A DNA stretch of 64,000 nucleotides from Laetiporus sulphureus 93-53. Taxonomy: Eukaryota > Basidiomycota > Agaricomycetes > Polyporales > Laetiporaceae. Within the stretch, counting starts at the first letter, position 1; the number at the start of each line of letters is the position of its first letter. The notes beneath the pieces are model-generated. The model worked only from the letters and a program-made list of their open reading frames with translations, did no database searches and was not told the origin of the DNA. This document shows, one piece after another, positions 10,478 to 21,773 of this stretch. The stretch lies in the NCBI RefSeq assembly GCF_001632365.1, contig NW_024468535.1:355150-419149 (forward strand), read 5' to 3'. Made by a program: the position numbers and the translations under genes.

Positions 10478-12897
10478 TCATATATTATCAGCTTCATCCG
10501 CGTTCAGAATCAAGGTCACATAGAACCGGATCATCTCTACCAGGTTGTCCGCTTTGCACGCTGCCATGATTGACCCGTCAGCACGAGGAAGAACGCCACA
10601 CGAACCACACAACACCGCAATCACCTTCATTCACCGTGTGGGCACCGCCAGACATGGATACATTGACGCCACTTTCATCATAGTGCGTGTACCGGAATAT
10701 ATGTTGTGTCAACTTCCAATAGAACTGAGTGTCTGATACGAACATCGAGCTATCAGCAAACTCGACCTCGTCGTTCAGCCAACGTCGCACTGACCAGTAT
10801 TCCCTGATCCCATGCTGGGACTCACTGAGATCCCTTTCTCGTCCGCATCGAGCGACCGGTGCGCGTTGTATGTCGCCTTGATCGTCCCTGCGAGCAGCTG
10901 GAACGGAGCAGCGTCCTTGCCACTCGGAGTGATCGGTGCAGGCTCCAGAGCTGTGTTCCAGGCATCACTGAGTGATAGGTTTCCGCTGGCGGGCGTGTGT
11001 ACGTTGATTGGTGCGCCGAAGGCTGTGTAGGACAGGTTGAAGTGCTCCGCGAGCGCCTTCAGGATCGCCGTGCTACGGTTCTGGACTGCGGCAACCGAAC
11101 TGCGGGCATCAATGCAGGTCGTAAGCACGGCATGAAGAATGTTGAATTTTTGATTTGCTAGAAACACTCGCCTGTCGGTTGCGATCCGATGATTGACAAC
11201 GGCCATCGCGTTCTCCGGCAGCGCGTTCGACTTGACTCCACCGCTGATAATGTCCACAGCCTGCGTAGTGGTCACGGGCGCCCTGAACTCTGGATCCTTG
11301 AACAGCTCGTCTTGTACGCGGCGCAATGCACGATCAGAAGACAGGGACCTCTTGATGGACTTTCGCAGCGAGCGAGGCAAATCCGGCGCATGCGCCGCAA
11401 GGCATTGTGCGTGGTCATACATCGGGGAGGAGCGGCTGAGCTTTGCGGGCGGCGCGTGGTTTTCGTAGTGTACGAGGAGCCGCGAGAGCATTCCAATCGT
11501 CTGAAAGTCATGCGTGAGCTGCGAAACGGGATCGACGAGGGAGCTACACAGACCGTGTGCGCTGGAGGGATGCTCGAGTGTCCACCCGGGGCGCTGATCT
11601 CGATCAGCACGTCCAGGTATCCTTTCTCGGTGATGGCGGGGAGCGCGAAGATCCCGCCGTATTGCTTCTCGATATCTCCTGCGACTTGGAATTCAGTACC
11701 CGGCGCGGCTCAAACGCTGGAGAACGCTGACCGCCCTCATCGACCAGCATAGAGAAGGCGTCTTCTCCGTATGTGCAGAGCAGGTATTGTCCAATCATGT
11801 ATGCACCCTGTGGACTTTAGCGACAGGCGTCCTCGGGTAAGCCCCACGATGCGCGACGTACCTGTCTTCCGCTTCCTTCCTCGTCAAAGCCGAATGCAAG
11901 CACAATGCTGCGTCTGGGTTTGAAGTCATGTTCGAGCAGAAGTTCCGCTGCAGTCCTAATGGCCATCTCAGTATATGACTTAACGCGAGCGCTCAGAGGC
12001 GTACAAAACGCTGATCAGACCGTTCTTGTCGTCCACGCTGCCTCGTCCCCAGACATACTCCCCTGCGGTGTACAGCCAAAATCAGAAACGGTCTCGCGAG
12101 TGTTTCGGACGCTCTCGCACTCGCCATCAAAATAACCGGAAAAGGGGGGATGTTGCCAGGCGGCGTACGTATCTCGATTGACCGGCACGACATCTAGCAT
12201 ATCACTAATGAGCACTCTTCTCATGTCCCTGCTACAAGGTTCCTACCTTGATGTGCGGCCAACAAGAGCGGTTTGAGCGACTCGTCGGAGCCTTTCCACA
12301 TGTACACTAATCCGTATGTATTGACCTTGGTCAGATGCAACGCCGAGTGACTGTGAACAACTGTCACATATTGATCCGCATCGCGAGATCAACGGGTGAA
12401 TACTGACATCTTCGGATACTGCTCGGTCAAGTATTCGTGGAAGCTGCCGAAGACATCCCAGCGAGAATCTTCGCCGATAGGGCCCATCACATCGTAGACT
12501 TCAGTTCTAGTAAGATACCCTATTGAGGTATAATCGTCGTGCAGAGCTAGTCGTGGCACAGGACTTACGGTATCTGCACAGAGCCAGCCAACAGGTCGAC
12601 AGCCCTTTGCAGGAATATATCTGTAGCTAGCGTACTAGATAGCATTTCGTGTAGTTCCGCATGCTTTCGGGGAGTCAAAGGCGCAGCCTGGAGACAGAGA
12701 GAGGTTCGCTCTACATAGAGGCTGGGAGCGATGTACTGGAGTGTTCTATAGCATTCGTGCCAATTTACGAATATGAAAGCGGCAGCACAGAGCACGATGA
12801 GCCTCAGAACCCGATTGCCCAAGCTAGAATGGCTGCGAGTGTAAACGTGATCTACGCTGGACGTCGTATAGGGTAGACCAACCATGGACTCCTTCAT
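10478..12897 (-). pseudogene. Vacuolar carboxypeptidase S (M20 metallopeptidase), frame-broken
   Basis: A di-zinc peptidase that in yeast is delivered to the vacuole as a single-pass membrane protein and releases C-terminal residues for nitrogen supply. From the ATG at 12897 the N-terminal anchor is VLRLIVLCAAAFIFVNW. Exons then read EVYDVMGPIGEDSRWDVFGS, KPLLLAAHQDVVPVN (first zinc ligands), EYVWGRGSVDDKNGLISVL (bridging Asp) and IVLAFGFDEEGS (Glu pair). After these come PGGHSSIPPAHT, DIISGGVKSNALPENAMAVV, a large C-terminal exon and an end at ILNADEADNI. Most junctions are standard GT-AG. Between about 11,690 and 11,750 the frame must change twice to keep the conserved stretch linking AFSMLVDEG to TEFQVAGDIEKQYGG. 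That indicates a broken copy or an assembly error. Confidence 0.82.
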
Positions 12898-13924
12898 CGC
12901 AGATCGATGGTGACCGGTGAAGGTTGCTTTGAACATCTCGCATAAGTATTCGTGCTGTGTCGCGACAAGGAGGTTTGGCAGGGTCGCGGATCCCAAACGT
13001 GTGGGAACTTGGAATTTGATGCCGTTACTTCCATCAGCGCTTATCATTTTTCATTCAGCCAATATGTATGTCATGTTCGCTCAATTATTCACAATAATGG
13101 ACTGAGTTTACGGAGAATTGCAGAGAGCTTCCAAGGAGACCGTATCTCCGACTCGTATCGATTTGTCGTCGTTTGCACTTTGTACTCTATGCCCAGGTTG
13201 TCCACCGGCGTGCTGATTAAACATCTACATCGTATAAGTTTTGTTCTGACTCAGATATGATGACTTATAGCCGGGATCCTTCAGACCGGACGGAGAACCT
13301 GAAATAGCTTCTTCTCATTTTCCAGGTTGAAAGAATCGACTGACGAAAACGTCGAATGAACCCGCATAATTCACTGTCTGATGACATTTCCAAGAATATG
13401 ATTGATTTTCGCGATTTTATGACTTCTCGTACAGTGCAGGAATATTGATTGGAGTCGATTAACGCGAGTGAAAAGCATGAGCAAGTAAGTCAGTCATCAT
13501 CTCATGGGCGTTCACTTCAGCACCTGGGAGCTTAAAATCGTCCCTGGCGCTCGCGAGAGCGCCTATGCCGACTCCGTGGGAACCGTTTGTGGGCTCATCT
13601 GCTTGTTGTCATCGTCATTGAGGACGTGCAAGCAACAACCAGAGCAGTCGACGACCCGGATTCTTCGCTTCAGCAGCTATACGATGATTTCACTGGTGCC
13701 GGTGGTCATTCGACCTTTGAGCCAACCCGTCAGCTTTATCAACTGTGCGCGAAGATCCCTGCACACTGGTTACTTCATCAAAGACGGCTGTAACGTTCTC
13801 AGGCAGCAGACGCGGGGGTATGCGGCTCGCGCACATGGAAGTGCTACAATACTGCCTCGGATAGTGCTTTGCGGTGCGCAATTTAAAGCCGTTTCCCACT
13901 CCTATTGATATGTTCACGTAAAGA
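12898..13924. other. No convincing gene
   Basis: Several overlapping open frames occur (13504-13908 plus, 13690-13917 minus) without recognisable motifs or an exon chain. The stretch probably contains the 5' flank of the dehydrogenase-like gene that follows. Confidence 0.5.
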
Positions 13925-15041
13925 TCACCTGGAAGTATGGGCTGAAAAGAAGGCTTTGAACATGTTCAACGGTATCGCAGAGCTTGTTGTATGTAATATC
14001 TCTCCACAAAGACCAACGCAAAGATATCTCAACTCGTATGACTTAGTGGTTGGACACAGACACTACTCGTGACGACTTCCTATCCAGCATGCGGCCCGGC
14101 GGACCTCTCGAACGGACAGCAGGCCTTTACCGGCGAAACATTTCTACCTCCGCGATCGGTCCATTCGATCGAGAGCTGATCGGCTCTCTGCCGCGAAGCG
14201 TGAGGTGGATTGCTAGCAATGGCGACGGATACGACCAGGTCGACGTCGCTGCCTGCAAGGAAAAGGGTGTATTTTTGTCAAATACGTCCGATGATAGTAT
14301 CCTGACAAATCTGGTGGCGATTTCCTTGACGTCCGAATTTCACCGCTTGTGGAAAACCGAGCGGGACATATGCTCCAGCGGCTCTAACACCCCCGAGCTA
14401 ATCTCGTCCACGCATGATCTCCCGGCACGCACGTTCGCAATTCTATGCTCGAGAACCGTCGGCGTGCCCCTTGCACGTGCCATGCATGCGTTCCCGATGC
14501 GTGTTCTCTATCACAGCCCGAGAAAGGTGGTGAGCGCGCCAGAATGGTTCGAATACTATGGAGCGGAGCGGTTAGATGACATGCTTGCCCAAGCGGACGT
14601 CTTGAGCGTGCATGAGCCGTTCACGGAGCGCGCGGGGAGGCTCGTGGACGAGGCGATGATTCGGAAGTTGAAGAAGGGCGCGGTCCTCCTCAACACCGCG
14701 AAACGGAAGTTAGTCGATGAAGAGGCGATGACAAGAGCGTTGGATGACGGACATGTAAGTCTCATCATACTTATGAATCCCGCGACATTCTCATGAGAAT
14801 GATATTCCAGCTATCCGCCGTCGGCCTTGACATCTTATGGCATCAGCCACACGCCAATTCGTGTTGGTTCTTCAAGCCTAATGTGATACATATTCCACTT
14901 TTAGCTGCCGCAGTGCACGATACGAGGAAGGAAATGGAGATAAGGGCACTAACGAACTTAAGAGATTTTCTGACAAAGGGGATACGCAGGGATCTTGTAT
15001 CTGAGTTTAACGGATGCATTGGTACGTCACACGCTGCATGA
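13925..15041 (+). pseudogene. 2-hydroxyacid dehydrogenase paralogue lacking catalytic residues
   Basis: Paralogue of the dehydrogenase at 8839-10150. A partial second exon (VWAEKKALNMFNGIAELV) lies near 13930-13990. A 248-codon open exon follows from about 14050 (RDDFLSSMRPGGPLERTAGL) and the last exon begins LSAVGLDIL after a conserved intron near 14756. Against the intact copy the Rossmann motif GLGGIG is replaced by CSRTVG. The catalytic Arg in NTARG becomes NTAKR, the Glu region DVYPDEP becomes DILWHQP, and the catalytic His region LPHMGTET becomes IPLLAAAV. A start exon equivalent to MPRVMICG was not found. The reading frame is still largely open, so this is either an early pseudogene or a non-enzymatic derivative. 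The intron at CKAKG/IWVSN of the intact copy is absent here. Confidence 0.8.
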
Positions 15042-16342
15042 TATGAGGTTCTAAGCCTGAGCCTCAAAACCGCTACATAGCAGATGCTTAGAAAGGATAT
15101 TGGTTTTAGTTCCGAGACCGGCCAAGGATCGCCACTGTTGGATGATCAGTGATAACAACGCCGATGTCGGTGCTTGTGAAGAACAGCATTATGCTACCGA
15201 GATGTTGATTATGTGATGATGACCGTCTAGAAAATGGTGATGTGGCCTCGGTGTTAGTCAGCCGTTGCCTTCCCGTCTCGTGGGCGCGAGGAGTGAGAGG
15301 CCGGTCAGGGCTACGAACGACTGGGAAGTACCATGCTACAGTTGCGTATTTATACGATTTTTTGCCGTCCCGTAGTCGCCCGCTCCGTTTCCAGGTACCG
15401 CCTTGCGGCGCGTTTCAGCCGTTGCTTGGCATTCATCCCTCCCGACCGTTGAGCGTGTTCCACCAGAAATGCCATCGGTCGGCCACATCCAACAAACCGT
15501 ATGTATAAAAACTGGGTGCGGATATTCTACATAGACCGTGCTAATCGGGGTCTCAAGTTCCGCAATGAAACTGACCGAAGCGAAGATACAGCTGCTCATG
15601 TTAGGTCACAAATTGACGAAGCACGTCTCTGCACCGTTGAGTTTTCAAGCTGCCGCCGGGGTAGGTTGATCTGGCTTTATAATTCAGACACAGCATGCTA
15701 GCAGGAGCCTGGACAATGCCGGCCTGTGTTTGCAGGAATGAGATGGATGTCCGTATTGGAGCTACCTTCTGTACGCGTCCCGATTTTATCACTTACCAAT
15801 GACAGCATGGAATTCCCTTCATGACTTGTGTTTTTGCACCTCAAAGGCGCCTCATTTCTACTGATGGTGCTCTTTTTGGCTGCTTCTGGCTTGCTGATCT
15901 GCCTGGTCACGAGCATCATTGTATAGAACGACTTGAATGGGTCAATAAAGAGTGCACACCCGCCCTTCAGAGCGCAGTCGTGCCAACAGCATTTTGGGCC
16001 TTGGTCAGTCGTACAGGTTCACGCTATTGCTAGCCTTCAGCGTGGCACCAGATCGCATGATCTCTTCAGAATACGTGTTTGTTCTGCCACCAATGTATCT
16101 TGAAATAATGAAGTAATGTGAATGAACATGAACAATTTAGAATTAGGAAGTCCTCGACGAGTCGGGATGAAAAGGATGATTAATACGGATATAAGCCACG
16201 TAAGAAAGAGCACACCCAGAGAGAACGTCCGATGCACATGCGACCTCTTCACTGCACTGACATTTCAGGGAACGAGATGCAGTGTAAATGTTAAGCTTCC
16301 GCAAAACTGACTGCAGCGACGGAGGGCAGCTCAACCTGGTCC
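15042..16342. other. No convincing gene; missing C-terminal half of the neighbouring protease is not here
   Basis: I looked here for the rest of the minus-strand A1 protease (second Asp motif, C-terminal region) and did not find it. A short plus-strand hydrophobic stretch (15825-15926, GASFLLMVLFLAASGLLIC) could be a membrane segment but has no supported gene around it. Confidence 0.45.
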
Positions 16343-17424
16343 TCAATATCTACCCCAAATTTCTACTCCACCAGGCAGCTCGCCGATGGTAAGCTGGCCT
16401 TTCCCACTAACATCTACCGTGTCTCGTTGCAAAGTAATTTGTCTAAGATACTCAGCTATAGCGCACGCGAGGAAACGTGATTGCTTAGGGCAAACAATGG
16501 CTGGTCGATTTCGCCGGCAGCAACGAGTTCGGAGACTATAGGTCCGTATGTGCTGATATGGGGGACAAAGCCATCCGTTGTTGTTGGATTGTTGAACTGT
16601 GAAGGATGTTAGAGCATTATACAACTGATTTTGGCAATTTATCTGACCTGCTCGTTTGTCAGCTGCGTCTCGATGAAGCTGCGCACGAGAAGCGCGTTAA
16701 TCTCTACATCGAACTTCAACTGAGTGATACTTACCTCTCGCTCGGGAACCCTACACCTATGATCCCGGCACCACCATTCAAGACAGCAGAATTATCTGTG
16801 CTGTCCACCGCAGCAAACATTTGGTCGTCCGTCGAAAGTCCGGCCAGTGTGACAGTGTCCAGGCCGATGGGATCTGAAGCATAAGTTCCTGTGGTCGAGT
16901 CTCCATACGTCAAGTCCACGCTTGCCTCAGTAGAGGTCATCCCAGAAGTTGAATAGGCAACAGAGATTGATTCCTGACACACGGTCGTATCACAGCCGGT
17001 GGACATAACTCACAGATCACTCGATCCTGTGTCTGTTGAGATAAGGAATCAGAGCTGCTGCTCAGTTTGACAGATGGAAAACATACCGAGGTTCAATGTG
17101 GTTGTCGTGTCTCCAATTTGGACAGAGACAGTATAAACCCTTTACAAAAGTTCGAGTTCGCGGGAGTGTCTGAGAATGACGTGATGCATCCACTCACATG
17201 TCTTGGCAGTCTCCCAATCCTATTTCTCCGGGAGCAGATCCTCGACATATGCACGTTTGACCACTTTCCTCGCCTGCAAGGGAAGAGTGATGCCTCTTTC
17301 TTATTCGAGCGCCCTCAACATGTCTTGCAGTCCAGTTCCTCGGACGTCGTACGGGAAAAGAAGAGACCAGAGACAAAAAAAGAAGGAAAAGAAGAGAGTG
17401 AAGGCCTGCTCGCGCTGTGAACAT
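16343..17424 (-). pseudogene. Pepsin-like A1 aspartic protease, truncated and with a stop in the active-site motif
   Basis: Secreted or membrane-anchored aspartic proteases cut proteins with two catalytic Asp residues. The ATG at 17424 begins a signal peptide (LLFLLFLSLVSSF). Exons then read VYTVSVQIGDTTTTLNL, the first active site DTGSSDL, STGCDTTVCQESISVAYSTS, DLTYGDSTTGTYASDPIGLD and GAGIIGVGFPSE. FIETQLTNEQ, FNNPTTTDGFVP, ELVAAGEIDQPLFALSNHVS and SGKGQLTIGELPGGVE follow. In DTGSSDLW the Trp codon reads TGA (17010-17012) in frame, and no intron boundary removes it without losing conserved residues. After about 16345 the homology stops, so the second catalytic Asp half is missing. Both defects point to a pseudogene. 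Confidence 0.78.
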
Positions 17425-18179
17425 GAAAAATCTGACCGTAAGCGATCAAAGAATGCGCCTGCGCAGGTATCAGTTTGAAAGCATGAAAGAGTGATGAAAC
17501 GTCTGCCGTCTCTCGTGTTGTAGGACGAACAGGAGCTCAAGACTCATTGCAGCCATTCGCAGTGTGCGTGTGCACATAACTGTCCGCAGAGCGGTTACTA
17601 CCATCACCGCAGTGTGTGTGATCTCCTCGGAAACGATGCCGTATCAGCCAATCATCATGCTTTCCGACATACCCAGTGCAACCGCAGCGGACTATGCCCA
17701 GCCTGTCCAATGGGAGAGGTGATACACCATCATTCAAGCCCACAAGCAGTGAACGGACAGTGATTCAAAGCATTCAGACCGGGAGTCATATTAGGCTCAT
17801 AAATCAGCCTTCGTACAGGAAGACAGACGTTCCTTATAGAGTCATATATCGCTCGCATGACATCCAGGATGTTGTCGAATCACATATCACAGATGTTTGG
17901 ACACTAATGTATTCTCCCCTCATGTCTAGAACCACGCCGAAGGACTGCTTCTCTCGAGCCTTCTTGTCAGAGTCTCAAGCATTCCCTGTTACAATCTATG
18001 CAGAAATGGCGAAAGCGAAACGATGTAGAAGGTATTTCAGCTGCATGCATCTACAACATGATGGCACCCATCAGGCGCTAATCAACAGTGACACGAAGCT
18101 CCAAAACAAATGCAGTACAGACAACATCCATCCAGCAATGATGAACACCCATCCGGCAATGATGGTGCTGAATTCACAT
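17425..18179. other. No convincing gene
   Basis: The long plus-strand frame 17676-18284 has no family resemblance and overlaps the end of the kinase gene on the other strand; I treat it as chance. Confidence 0.5.
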
Positions 18180-20207
18180 CTACGAGTGGCCGAGAAGATG
18201 TTCCAACATGAACTTATCATGGCGGTATTCAATCAGCCCATAGTCTTTCACCGAATCCCAATCCCGAGGAATGATCGTGGATAATCTACCCGGGTATCTC
18301 GCTTCTCCCTGAACGCCAGCCCAGTCAAAGTCGAGAAGCTTGAGCGGTGCATCGGGATAGCCGGAGATCAGGATATTCGGCAATCGAATATCCCCGTGGA
18401 CCATCTTCTGGTGATGGAGGAGGTCGACCGCCTCGGACAGCCTCTCCTTATGTTTGACACAGTCAGCGAACGTGGCACGTTCACCCTCTATGTACTCCAT
18501 CACGACCATCTTGCGTGGGCCGCAGCCCTTGTTTGCCACAGGGTCGTTGTGCCAGATGTCGCCGCAGTAATACAACTTTGGTGCAAGACCCTTCTCTGCA
18601 AGAAGTTTATGCACCTTCTCGCCATACTGCTCGACGAATTTGATAACTAGTCGCTTGACAGCCACCTGTCGCTCGTCGACTATTTTGTTTGTATCGTCCA
18701 ATGTGGCAGAGAAAACCAGGCATGATGCGTCGTTCGCCTTGAGATACTTCTCATAGTTGAAGTGGACCACTTTGCCAGAGTAAGGGAAGGAAGATGCCAA
18801 CGGGAAAAATCGCTTTCCCAAATCAGGAGGGGGAAAAAGAAGTTGTTGGTATCGGTGGCGAAGAGACTCCAAGCCTTTCCTCAGTGCAATAAACATACGC
18901 GCGATCCGTTTGACCTCGAAGTCACTAATCAATGGAGGGGAACCAAGCCAGAGAAGCCCCGAGGCGAGAGGCTGCACAATTATATCAGTGGTCCAAATGG
19001 CGGCGCTGAAGGACAGATAGGGTCCCATCAAACTGATGAGAAACGTTGGTAAAAAACTGCCATCGGCGAAATGCTGCAAAAATTGTGAGACGGAGGAGTC
19101 ATAGACGGAGCACAACACGCACTTTGCGTTCCTTCCAGTACAGACGATAAGAGAATTCAGCCTGAACGACAGCATCTCCGCTTTTCCCTAATCCGGCCTT
19201 CTCCTCTACTATAGCGAGTGCAGCTGTCTCTGTTTCTCGGACGTACGGGATGATGTGGTCGGATGCTGACCCACTGAGAGGGGCAATGCTCTCGACGGCG
19301 CTTTGAAGAATCCCTTTGAGCGCTTCGCAGTGGGAGGCATAGTGCGCTCTCTCCGCGACGTGTATCTCCGACACCAACACCATAAACTCCTGCGTTCGAC
19401 GCATCATGTCATCGTCCACTGGCTCCGAGCCACTGAGGTCCGCAATGAAGGTAGGGAAGATAGGATCATATATCACGATCGGTGCCGGGACAAGTGGCTG
19501 CTCGGAAGCACACCGGCCATCAAGAAAAGGAGTATCTCCATTCTGGAAATCGTAATAATTCTGCGCTTCCGCAGCAACGGACGGGCTAGGGAATTCTGTG
19601 TTGATCGTTTTCTTGAAACCTGCACGATGACATCGAGTGTTTGGTGAGAACGACAGTTCAATGTGACGTACGCTTGGTCAATGGTGATACCTCATCACGG
19701 CCCTCATCCATTTCTGCATCATCAACCAGATCCTTCCTCTTTCTCTTCGACGTCTGATTCTCTGCCTCTTTGTCGATCCGCGCCACAAGAAGGGGGAGCT
19801 TGGCACTACGCGGCATCGACAAGGCTTGAAGAGCGACAATGGACGAATAGCGTTCTTCACCATCGAATGATATATTCTCGCAGAAAACCTCGAGATTGTG
19901 ATTATTGTTATGAAGGAGCTCTTCGAGAGTTTGCCAGCTCCCACGGGAATGTGTAAGTGATTCTTTGGGCTATCGCAGGCATTAATTGCATGCAACAGGT
20001 GGAAATATGTTGGTGTTGACAAACCTTATATAAGGTGACATATGAAGTTGAAACTTTCTGGTCTTTAGCGACCTCGTCAACAATATCGTCAATGGTTGCC
20101 TCTTCAGGATTGATGGATACCCGAAGGACATTTGGGTGGAGGAATGGGTCACTGCCATCTCTGAAGAAGTCAACAATGGCAACAGGTATATTCAAAGTTG
20201 TCGTCAT
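18180..20207 (-). CDS. Crinkler-type protein: CRN header, spacer and protein-kinase-like domain (copy 1)
   Basis: Four exons (20025-20207, 19672-19969, 19123-19619, 18180-19073) sum to 1872 nt, exactly 623 aa. Residues 1-61 are the ubiquitin-like header (LNIPVAIVDFFRDGSDPFLH ending SYVTLYK). Residues 62-160 contain WQTLEELLHNNNHNLEVF and a basic stretch (KRKRKD) that could serve nuclear import. A spacer with IYDPIFPTFIADL follows. The C-terminal ~300 residues are a divergent kinase: QVAVKRLVIKF with the likely ATP-binding Lys, KMVVMEYIEGERATF as hinge, MVHGDIRLPNILI as catalytic loop (HGD for HRD) and LLDFDWAGVQGEARYP (DFD for DFG). Crinklers are known as modular effector or conflict proteins; in free-living fungi their role is unclear. 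The first 650 bases are almost identical to copy 2. Confidence 0.82.
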
Positions 20208-20230
20208 AACGAACAGCGAGTGGATGGTGA
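19575..20230. repeat. Duplicated Crinkler header segment, copy 1
   Basis: The first two exons and introns of the Crinkler-kinase at 18180-20207 are nearly identical base for base to 23534-24192. Identity drops sharply at the left edge, inside exon 3 just after the shared SPSVAA codons, and upstream of the start codon. Confidence 0.9.
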
Positions 20231-20346
20231 TAAGGGCATCGAGTCGAGCGTTGAATTGATACATATTTGCAGGTATTTGCATTTTCTGGTTGCCGCTACG
20301 AGAAGCGCCGGCTATCGCCGGCGGCACACCTTGCGACAGAAGGTGA

Positions 20347-20518
20347 CACCGCAGACATGAAGGCATTTGTTCCCATTGCAAATGCTCTGAAAATGTGTTC
20401 TAGAGTGTGACCTATGCAATGCTATGCTTCAATCAGGCAACTTCATTTCCCAAAAAGGCAATCAATTACAATTTAGTGTCATTTAATAACAAGAACAAAT
20501 GCTTTCATGTCTGCGGTG
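20347..20518. mobile_element. Short MITE of the CACCGC-terminus group, 172 bp
   Basis: The ends CACCGCAGACATGAA and TTCATGTCTGCGGTG match the fold-back elements at 4771 and 51914. The target duplication is TGA (20344-20346 and 20519-20521). The interior is unrelated to the 649-bp elements but matches, in opposite orientation, the element at 24283-24453. It lies about 140 bases upstream of the Crinkler start codon. Confidence 0.88.
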
Positions 20519-20729
20519 TGACGAGCCATGGTACAGTATACAACCGGTCCTTTAAACAGCACTACTCGTTTAAACACCTGGCCATAAATTTGAGGTGGAG
20601 TCGTTATCAACGAGGTCCCTCGAACGTCGGCCTCTGTCCTTATTGACGACACATGCCGACAAAAGGCACGCAAGTCTTTCGGCTGCCAGGCGCCACCATG
20701 AGATGTACATTGGGATGAACAGGTAATAT

Positions 20730-21659
20730 TTAACACCTCATCGCTTCCGGGAACCCGCCGTATGCACCAAAGAGTGCGTCATTGAGGCTTTGCCCCTGGC
20801 AAGGCCTTGTTGGCGTAACGCCATAGTTAAGACATCTATAGCCTTCGACAAGGTCTCCGAGGATCTGATGGGCTTTCGCTGGCGGAAGTACCTGCAGCGC
20901 TTTGCCGTAGCTTGGGTCGAGTTCGCCAGCTTCCTGCCCGTCAAACAATGCCTTCCTGAGCTCTTGTCTATCATTCGAGCAGGTATCCCGCCGCACGGTT
21001 TGCGAGGCACAAACTTTCAAAGCGAGGAGATCTATTTTCTCTTCGTCCGTCGGGTCTGACAGCGAGCACGTCGTGCAAATACTCAATCTCCTCGGTATGG
21101 CGTTTGACCGTTTGCGCTGCACTGCCTCGTTATCAAGCGCTTTTTGTGCGGAGTTTATGTACTTCTCGAGCCCGGCAACGTTCATAGCGTGCATGCCATC
21201 GGCAACCTCCCGCGCTTCTGCGCTGCGAGTAAGATAGTGTCAACATGCGCGATCGACGTCTGAGATTGAGGAGAAAAACGACCTACGGAGCCTTAGGTGC
21301 CATGAGAACGGCTTGGGAAGCGAGTCGAGGAAGTCAGAGAGCGTCCAAAACGGGCGCTTAGTTTGTGGGCGATGATGAACAAGTTGGGAAGGCTGGGACG
21401 GTTCGTAGGCAGTAGTGAGGCGATTGATGTTTTGACGCACCTTTTCGCAGGTCAGCTCATGTGCGCAATATAGGGAAAGAAGGACGTGCATACTGGAGCA
21501 GAAAGTCAGGCGGCGGGAGACCTGCCAGATTGTGGGCAGATCAGCAAAGGCAGGTGACAAATTTGTGTTCACAGACACATTCATCGTCGTGCCGGACATT
21601 AGCCAACTTGGACTTCCTGGAGGCAATAAGCCAGAGCTGATGAGGTGGAAAAGTTGCAT
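20730..21659 (-). CDS. Unrecognised helical protein between the two Crinkler-kinases
   Basis: Two adjoining minus-strand open stretches (about 21310-21659 and 20730-21194) could be joined by an intron near 21180-21290. The second stretch reads VAGLEKYINSAQKALDNEAV, then DEEKIDLLALKVCASQTVRR, and looks amphipathic and helical. In a different frame the same DNA reads VKRHTEEIEYLHDVLAVR, which also looks like real protein. A frameshift or another splice is therefore possible. I do not recognise the family. It sits exactly between the duplicated Crinkler genes and may be a remnant of a further gene. Confidence 0.3.
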
Positions 21660-21773
21660 GTGTTTATGTACTGTTCACGTCATGCGAATTGCTATCGAAC
21701 GAGATGGGGAGTAAAGTATGATGGTAGAAAAGACAGAATTGTGGCAACCAGGCTAAGCAGACATGAAACGTAC

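Noticed and set aside
11690..11745. A 53-base GT-AG intron that would restore the carboxypeptidase S frame
   Set aside because: The supposed intron contains the conserved TEFQVAGD codons of the family, so removing it would delete coding sequence; a frameshift explains it better.
15825..15926. Plus-strand hydrophobic stretch as a membrane protein end
   Set aside because: It is only one segment, with no upstream exon; a chance hydrophobic run is more likely.
17676..18284. 202-codon plus-strand frame
   Set aside because: It overlaps the 3' end of the Crinkler-kinase on the other strand, has no family resemblance and no splice-supported continuation.
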